Assembly (NCBI GenBank): GCA_031418395.1
Contig: JANOXL010000227.1
Span: 1-19,762, forward strand
Direction: 5' to 3'
DNA length: 19,762 nucleotides
DNA from: JANYCG01 sp031418395
GTDB lineage: Bacteria; Pseudomonadota; Gammaproteobacteria; Burkholderiales; Burkholderiaceae_C
The position numbers and the translations under genes were made by a program. Under the pieces are notes generated by a model. That model was not told where the DNA came from, made no database searches, and worked only from the letters and a program-made list of their open reading frames with translations. Of this stretch, positions 15,638 to 19,762 are shown one piece after another. Numbering within the stretch: position 1 is the first letter of the stretch; every line of letters begins with the position of its first letter.

Positions 15638-15657
15638 AGATTGAGCAGGTAAAAGAC

Positions 15658-16887
15658 ATGGCAAAAGATTACAAAGATTTGGTGGTTGGCCTGGATATTG
15701 GTACCGCCAAGGTGATGGTGGTGGTGGCCGAAGTCATGCCCAACGGCGAACTCAAGTTGGCTGGTCTTGGCGTCGCTCCCAGCAATGGCCTCAAACGGGG
15801 CGTTGTGGTGAACATCGACGCCACCGTGCAAAGCATCCAGCAGGCGCTCAAAGAGGCCGAATTGATGGCTGACTGCAAAATTCAACGCGTCTATACCGGC
15901 ATTACCGGTAGTCATATCCGGGGCATTAACTCCAGTGGCATGGTCGCCATCAAAGACCGCGAAGTCACCCAGGCTGATGTGGCGCGCGTGGTCGAAACCG
16001 CGAAGGCGATCAACATTTCGACCGACCAGCGACTGCTCCTGGTTGAGCCGCAGGAGTTTGTGATCGACGGACAGGATGTGAAAGAGCCCATCGGCATGAG
16101 CGGTATACGGCTCGAAGCCAAGGTACACATCGTCACGGGCGCGCAAAGTGCCGCTGAAAACATCATCAAGTGTGTGCGTCGCTGCGGCCTTGAGGTCGAA
16201 CAGTTGATGCTTAACCCGCTGGCCAGCAGTCTTTCTGTTTTGACGGAAGACGAGCGCGAATTGGGCGTGGCCCTGGTGGATATAGGTGCGGGTACGACGG
16301 ACCTTGCCATTTTCACGAACGGCGCGATTCGCCACACGGCAGTGATACCGATTGCCGGCGATTTGATCACCAGCGACATCGCCATGGCGCTGCGCACGCC
16401 GACCAAGGACGCGGAAGACATCAAGGTTGAAAGTGGTTGCGCCAAACAATTGCTTGCCGACCCAGACACGCAGGTCGAAGTGCCCGGTCTGGGCGACCGT
16501 GGTCCGCGGATGTTGGGCCGACAGGCGCTGGCCGGGGTGATTGAGCCGCGTGTGGAAGAAATTTTCTCGCTGGTGCAGCAGGTGATTCGCGGCTCCGGCT
16601 ACGAAGAGGTGTTGTCCAGCGGCATTGTGCTCACGGGTGGCTCCTGCGTGATGCCAGGTATGGTTGAGTTGGGGGAGGACATTTTCCTCAAGCCGGTGCG
16701 TCGGGGCGTCCCCAAGTATTCCAGTGCGTTGGCTGACATGGTGGCACAGGCCCGTGCGTCGACGGTGATGGGCTTGCTCGAAGAAGCCCGCTTGGCGCGT
16801 ATGCGCGGCATCAAGGTGGCGCAGAAAAACGGCTCGATGAAAACTGCCTTTGGCCAGGTCAAAGACTGGTTTGTGGGTAATTTTTAG
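15658..16887 (+). CDS. ftsA: Cell division protein FtsA
   Basis: Actin-like ATPase that tethers FtsZ filaments to the membrane and recruits later divisome proteins. The 409-residue sequence begins with the phosphate-1 motif G11-LDIGTAKV19, has the second phosphate motif D208-IGAGTTD215, and includes the family-specific 1C domain. It ends with a short amphipathic helix (about the last 15 residues, closing in DWFVGNF) that fits the membrane-targeting sequence. ATG 15658 is preceded by GAGCAGG (15643-15649) at 8 nt. A 224-nt gap with a copy of the hairpin repeat separates it from ftsZ. Confidence 0.97.
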   Translation: MAKDYKDLVVGLDIGTAKVMVVVAEVMPNGELKLAGLGVAPSNGLKRGVVVNIDATVQSIQQALKEAELMADCKIQRVYTGITGSHIRGINSSGMVAIKDREVTQADVARVVETAKAINISTDQRLLLVEPQEFVIDGQDVKEPIGMSGIRLEAKVHIVTGAQSAAENIIKCVRRCGLEVEQLMLNPLASSLSVLTEDERELGVALVDIGAGTTDLAIFTNGAIRHTAVIPIAGDLITSDIAMALRTPTKDAEDIKVESGCAKQLLADPDTQVEVPGLGDRGPRMLGRQALAGVIEPRVEEIFSLVQQVIRGSGYEEVLSSGIVLTGGSCVMPGMVELGEDIFLKPVRRGVPKYSSALADMVAQARASTVMGLLEEARLARMRGIKVAQKNGSMKTAFGQVKDWFVGNF

Positions 16888-16894
16888 AAATGAC

Positions 16895-16974
16895 ACTCCC
16901 ACGCTTGCCACTGCGTGTGCCGCGCTGCCCCCCGAGGGGGCTGGCCCTGCTTGGGGCGGCCCTGCGCGACGGGC
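16895..16974 (-). repeat. Inverted single copy of the 81-bp hairpin repeat
   Basis: On the minus strand this matches the third unit of the rsmH-ftsL array closely. The hairpin GCCCCC-CGA-GGGGGC is at 16927-16941, and the conserved tail (plus-strand CCCACGCTTGCCACTGCGTG) is at 16898-16917. It starts only about 8 nt after the ftsA stop. The hairpin in the transcript could influence mRNA processing or ftsA/ftsZ ratio, but no T-run follows, so it is not a standard terminator. Confidence 0.8.
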
Positions 16975-17111
16975 CAATCATTCAATTCAGGCTTTGGCTA
17001 GCCCGTGGCAGCCCACATTGGCGAAGGCGTTGTACCGGCCCGCCTTCTTGAGCGGACAACAAGAATAAAGAGACAAAAATTTTTCGGCAACTGCATTTTT
17101 TGGAGAATCAC

Positions 17112-18341
17112 ATGAGCATAGAAATGATCGAGGAAGAGACCTTCAACATGGGCACCCAGATCAAGGTGATCGGGGTCGGCGGAGGCGGTGGCAACGCCGT
17201 CGAACACATGATTGGCTGCGGCGTGCAGGGCGTGGAATTCATCAGCGCCAATACCGATGCGCAAGCACTGAGCCGTAGCGCCGCCCACAAAACCATCCAG
17301 TTGGGAACCACGGGTCTGGGTGCGGGCAGCAAGCCCGACAAAGGGCGTGACGCGGCCGAGCAGGCACTCGAAGATATCCGTGCTTCCATCGACGGCGCGC
17401 ACATGCTCTTCATTACTGCGGGTATGGGCGGCGGCACGGGCACAGGCGCGGCGCCGGTAATTGCCCGCGTGGCGCGCGAAATGGGCATCCTCACCGTGGG
17501 CGTGGTCACCAAACCTTTCGAATTTGAAGGTGGCCGCCGCATGGCCAATGCCGATACGGGTCTGGCTGAACTCGAAGCCAATGTCGATTCACTGATCGTA
17601 GTGCTCAACGAGAAGCTGCTTGATGTGCTGGGTGACGACATCACGCAAGACGAAGCTTTCAAACATGCCAACGACGTGCTGAAAAACGCTGTGGGCGGTA
17701 TCGCCGAAATCATCAACGTGCCCGCCCACATGAATGTGGATTTCGAAGACGTGCGCACCGTGATGGGCGAGCCGGGTAAAGCCATGATGGGCACGGCGAT
17801 GGCGGGTGGCCCAGACCGCGCGCGGATCGCCGCCGAGCAGGCCGTGGCCTGCCCACTGCTAGAAGGTGTCGATTTGTCAGGAGCCAAAGGCGTGTTGGTG
17901 CTGATCACGGCCAGCAAGGGGTCGCTCAAATTGACCGAGTCGCGCCTGGCGATGAACACCATCCGCGCCTATGCTTCGCCTGACGCCCATGTAATTTACG
18001 GCACAGCGTATGACGACAGCTTGGGTGACGACATCCGCGTCACCGTGGTCGCCACCGGCCTGTCGCGCCAGGGCATGCGCCGTACCGCTCCGCCCCTGCA
18101 AGTGCTGCGCACGGGCACTGACAACATGCCATTCCACGTGCCCACACTGACCAACGTGGCCAGCGGCGGCGCGACCACCTCACCCGCGCCTCTGATGAGT
18201 GCCCAGCCCGACTACGGCAGCATGGGAACTCCGGCTGTGTGGCGCGGGCGCACCTCGGCTGCGGCGAAGGTCGATGCACTTTCCAACGGTGGCATGGACG
18301 ATTACGAAATCCCTGCCTTCCTCAGAAAGCAGGCAGATTAG
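17112..18341 (+). CDS. ftsZ: Cell division protein FtsZ
   Basis: Tubulin-like GTPase that forms the Z-ring. The 409-residue sequence has the nucleotide-binding GVGGGGGNAV, the tubulin signature G106-GGTGTG112, the T7-loop region NVDFEDVRTVM, and a conserved C-terminal peptide DYEIPAFLRKQAD, which in other bacteria binds FtsA and ZipA. ATG 17112 is preferred, with GGAG at 17102-17105; an upstream in-frame TTG at 17100 overlaps that ribosome-binding site and is unlikely. The 5' region contains an A5T5 tract (17075-17084). No convincing promoter was found by eye, though ftsZ often has its own. Confidence 0.98.
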   Translation: MSIEMIEEETFNMGTQIKVIGVGGGGGNAVEHMIGCGVQGVEFISANTDAQALSRSAAHKTIQLGTTGLGAGSKPDKGRDAAEQALEDIRASIDGAHMLFITAGMGGGTGTGAAPVIARVAREMGILTVGVVTKPFEFEGGRRMANADTGLAELEANVDSLIVVLNEKLLDVLGDDITQDEAFKHANDVLKNAVGGIAEIINVPAHMNVDFEDVRTVMGEPGKAMMGTAMAGGPDRARIAAEQAVACPLLEGVDLSGAKGVLVLITASKGSLKLTESRLAMNTIRAYASPDAHVIYGTAYDDSLGDDIRVTVVATGLSRQGMRRTAPPLQVLRTGTDNMPFHVPTLTNVASGGATTSPAPLMSAQPDYGSMGTPAVWRGRTSAAAKVDALSNGGMDDYEIPAFLRKQAD

Positions 18342-18349
18342 GACCTGGC

Positions 18350-18445
18350 ACCCACGGTCACCCACTGCGTGTGGCTCCCTGCCCCGCGCGGCGATCCTGC
18401 GCTTCGCTTGGCGTGGGGCCACATCTTTGCTTGGGGCGGCACGGC
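18350..18445 (-). repeat. Diverged copy of the hairpin repeat between ftsZ and lpxC
   Basis: It has two blocks in common with the copy at 16895-16974. One is CCACTGCGTGTG followed, after a variable stretch, by CTGCCCC; the other is the 13-nt block TGCTTGGGGCGGC (18428-18440 here, 16948-16960 there). The middle is longer and no longer forms the clean 6-bp stem. It occupies most of the 133-nt ftsZ-lpxC gap. Confidence 0.6.
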
Positions 18446-18474
18446 GCAAAACGTATGTAACTTAAAATTGCGGA

Positions 18475-19398
18475 GTGATTAAGCAAAGAACCCTCAAATC
18501 CCTCACCAAAGCGGTGGGGGTTGGCCTGCACAGTGGGCAACGCGTGGAGCTCACCTTGCGACCAGCGCCAGCAGATACCGGCATCGTCTTTCGACGCGTC
18601 GATTTGCCGCATGTGGTGGACATCCCCATGTCCGCCACCTCGGTGACTGACACCCGCTTGGCCACGCGAGTGACCAACGGGGGTGCGCGTGTGTCCACGG
18701 TAGAGCACTTGATGTCGGCCTGTGCGGGGCTGGGGGTCGATAACCTGTTTGTCGACATCACCGCCGAAGAGGTGCCGATTCTGGACGGTTCAGCTGCGTC
18801 ATTTGTCTTCCTGCTGCAAAGCGCGGGCATTGAATTCCAAAACGCACCGCGGCGTTTCATTCGCGTCACCAAAGTGGTGGAAGTGCGAGCGGGTACAGGC
18901 GAGCAGCAACGCTGGGCCAAGTTGGAACCCTTCCACGGTTACAAGCTGAATTTTGAAATCGACTTTGAACACCCGGCCGTGGACTCCTCGGGCCAGCGCG
19001 TTGAGTTCGACATGAGCCGTGATTCGTATTCTCGCGACATTGCCCGTGCGCGTACGTTCGGTTTTACCAAAGATGTCGAGATGATGCGCCTCAACGGGCT
19101 GGGCCTGGGCGGCGGACTCGACAACGCCATCGTCATGGATGACTACAAGGTGCTCAACGCCGGTGGCCTGCGTTATGACGATGAGTTCGTCAAACACAAA
19201 ATTCTCGACGCCATGGGCGACATGCACATGCTGGGCAAGCCGCTCCTGGCGGCCTACAGTGCGTTCCGATCCGGCCATGAGTTGAACAACCAGTTGTTGC
19301 GTGAGTTGTTGTCTCGCGTCGATGCGTGGGAGGTCGTCACCTTTGAAGACGACAAACTGGCGCCCACTGGTTTTGGTCAATTGGCGCGGGCCTGGTAA
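18475..19398 (+). CDS. lpxC: UDP-3-O-acyl-N-acetylglucosamine deacetylase LpxC
   Basis: Zinc deacetylase catalysing the committed step of lipid A synthesis. The 307 residues match the usual family length. Zinc ligands are visible as H78 (in VEHLMSA), H241 and D245 (in KHKILDAMGD); H268 in the SGHELNN motif fits the catalytic histidine. The start is GTG at 18475: an in-frame TAA lies at 18463-18465, no other start codon lies between, and MIKQRTLK is the normal family N-terminus. There is no normally spaced ribosome-binding sequence; GGAG abuts and overlaps the start codon. TAAAAT at 18463-18468 could be a -10 element for a near-leaderless transcript. Confidence 0.97.
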   Translation: MIKQRTLKSLTKAVGVGLHSGQRVELTLRPAPADTGIVFRRVDLPHVVDIPMSATSVTDTRLATRVTNGGARVSTVEHLMSACAGLGVDNLFVDITAEEVPILDGSAASFVFLLQSAGIEFQNAPRRFIRVTKVVEVRAGTGEQQRWAKLEPFHGYKLNFEIDFEHPAVDSSGQRVEFDMSRDSYSRDIARARTFGFTKDVEMMRLNGLGLGGGLDNAIVMDDYKVLNAGGLRYDDEFVKHKILDAMGDMHMLGKPLLAAYSAFRSGHELNNQLLRELLSRVDAWEVVTFEDDKLAPTGFGQLARAW

Positions 19399-19423
19399 AG
19401 GCCCCAACCATTAAGGCTCCGTA

Positions 19424-19600
19424 ATGTTGCTGTTTCGCTGGCTTATCCTGTTCCTGCTGATTGCTGCCTTGGTGTCCTTCGCGTTTTTTGCGGGCACGGG
19501 CCAGGTGAGATTCAAGGTTTGGGGTCTTCTCATTCTGAAGTGGACGCTGATCGCCGCCTTCGGTTTTTTTGCGGTGTTGATCCTCGAGCGGGTGGCCTGA
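19424..19600 (+). CDS. Small two-segment membrane protein, function unknown
   Basis: A 58-residue frame starting MLLFRWLILFLLIAAL, with one hydrophobic segment at about 4-23, a short polar turn (GTGQVRFKVWG) and a second at about 34-54, ending LERVA. TAAGG at 19412-19416 gives a ribosome-binding site 7 nt before the ATG. It lies 25 nt after lpxC on the same strand, so it is probably co-transcribed. The composition and codon use look genuine. I do not recognise the family and assign no function. Confidence 0.7.
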   Translation: MLLFRWLILFLLIAALVSFAFFAGTGQVRFKVWGLLILKWTLIAAFGFFAVLILERVA

Positions 19601-19610
19601 TTTCAGCCCG

Positions 19611-19760
19611 TCACCGACTTCGCCCAGCCCGATAAGAGCGCTTTCCCGCTCCCACTACCGCGCCTGTGATTGCAGTCGCACCCATCTCAGCACCCAGCCC
19701 TTTCGCCGCTGCCAGCCGCGCCATTGCCTTGCCAGCATGCGCATGGGTGATGGCCAGGCC
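19611..19760 (-). CDS. Possible 3' end of an opposite-strand gene
   Basis: The minus strand is open from the right edge to a TGA at 19613-19611 (49 residues, partial). The sequence is rich in Ala and Gly (core AMARLAAAKGLGAEMGA, then ITGAVVGAGKRSYRAG). The other minus frames close, and the plus frame that stays open looks unnatural. If real, it converges on the small membrane-protein gene with only 10 nt between stops. I do not recognise the family. Confidence 0.35.
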   Translation of the reverse strand, partial: GLAITHAHAGKAMARLAAAKGLGAEMGATAITGAVVGAGKRSYRAGRSR

Positions 19761-19762
19761 CA

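Noticed and set aside
15580..16977. 465-codon open frame on the minus strand
   Set aside because: Antisense to ftsA and the adjacent repeat; composition is typical of a shadow frame in G/C-rich coding DNA.
17041..17090. Promoter for ftsZ from TTGAGC at 17048-17053
   Set aside because: No acceptable -10 hexamer occurs 16-18 bp downstream.
17108..17962. 284-codon minus-strand frame rich in Ser, Pro and Ala
   Set aside because: Antisense to ftsZ, which carries all family motifs; no sign of independent coding.

Overview
The window is the division and cell wall (dcw) cluster of a Gram-negative betaproteobacterium, most likely a Burkholderiales member of the Comamonadaceae (Rhodoferax/Polaromonas-like). 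The basis is the gene order mraZ-rsmH-ftsL-ftsI-murE-murF-mraY-murD-ftsW-murG-murC-ddl-ftsQ-ftsA-ftsZ-lpxC with no murB between murC and ddl, the meso-diaminopimelate-type MurE, the presence of lpxC (lipid A), and the protein sequences. The genus is an inference; no search was run. All recognised genes lie on the + strand except a possible 3' end at the right edge.

Layout. Positions 1-640 hold no gene. The left third is A/T-rich, carries two perfect inverted repeats and looks like the control region of a divergent gene off the left edge. The right part holds a candidate dcw promoter and GTGG-type direct repeats that resemble an MraZ operator. From 641 to 15637 the genes are packed with almost no space, and most junctions are 1- or 4-nt stop/start overlaps (ATGA, GTGA, TGATG). 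ftsA, ftsZ and lpxC follow with larger gaps, then a 58-residue membrane protein. The last 160 bases may hold the tail of an opposite-strand gene.

How the genes work together. MurE, MurF, MurD and MurC are the Mur ligases for steps of UDP-MurNAc-pentapeptide synthesis, and Ddl supplies D-Ala-D-Ala. MraY and MurG make lipid I and lipid II. FtsW and FtsI polymerise and cross-link septal wall. FtsL and FtsQ are divisome scaffold/activators, and FtsA and FtsZ form the cytoplasmic ring. MraZ is the cluster's regulator, RsmH methylates 16S rRNA, and LpxC commits precursor to lipid A.

Two things stand out. (1) murE is interrupted by an in-frame TAG at 5794-5796. The following 47 codons still encode the conserved C-terminus with the GKGHE motif and end in an ATGA overlap with murF. 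(2) A three-copy, 81-bp tandem repeat sits between rsmH and ftsL. It forms an 83-codon frame joined to both neighbours by ATGA overlaps, so the coupled chain is not broken. Related copies of the repeat fill the ftsA-ftsZ and ftsZ-lpxC gaps. No wholly new multi-gene system is visible.
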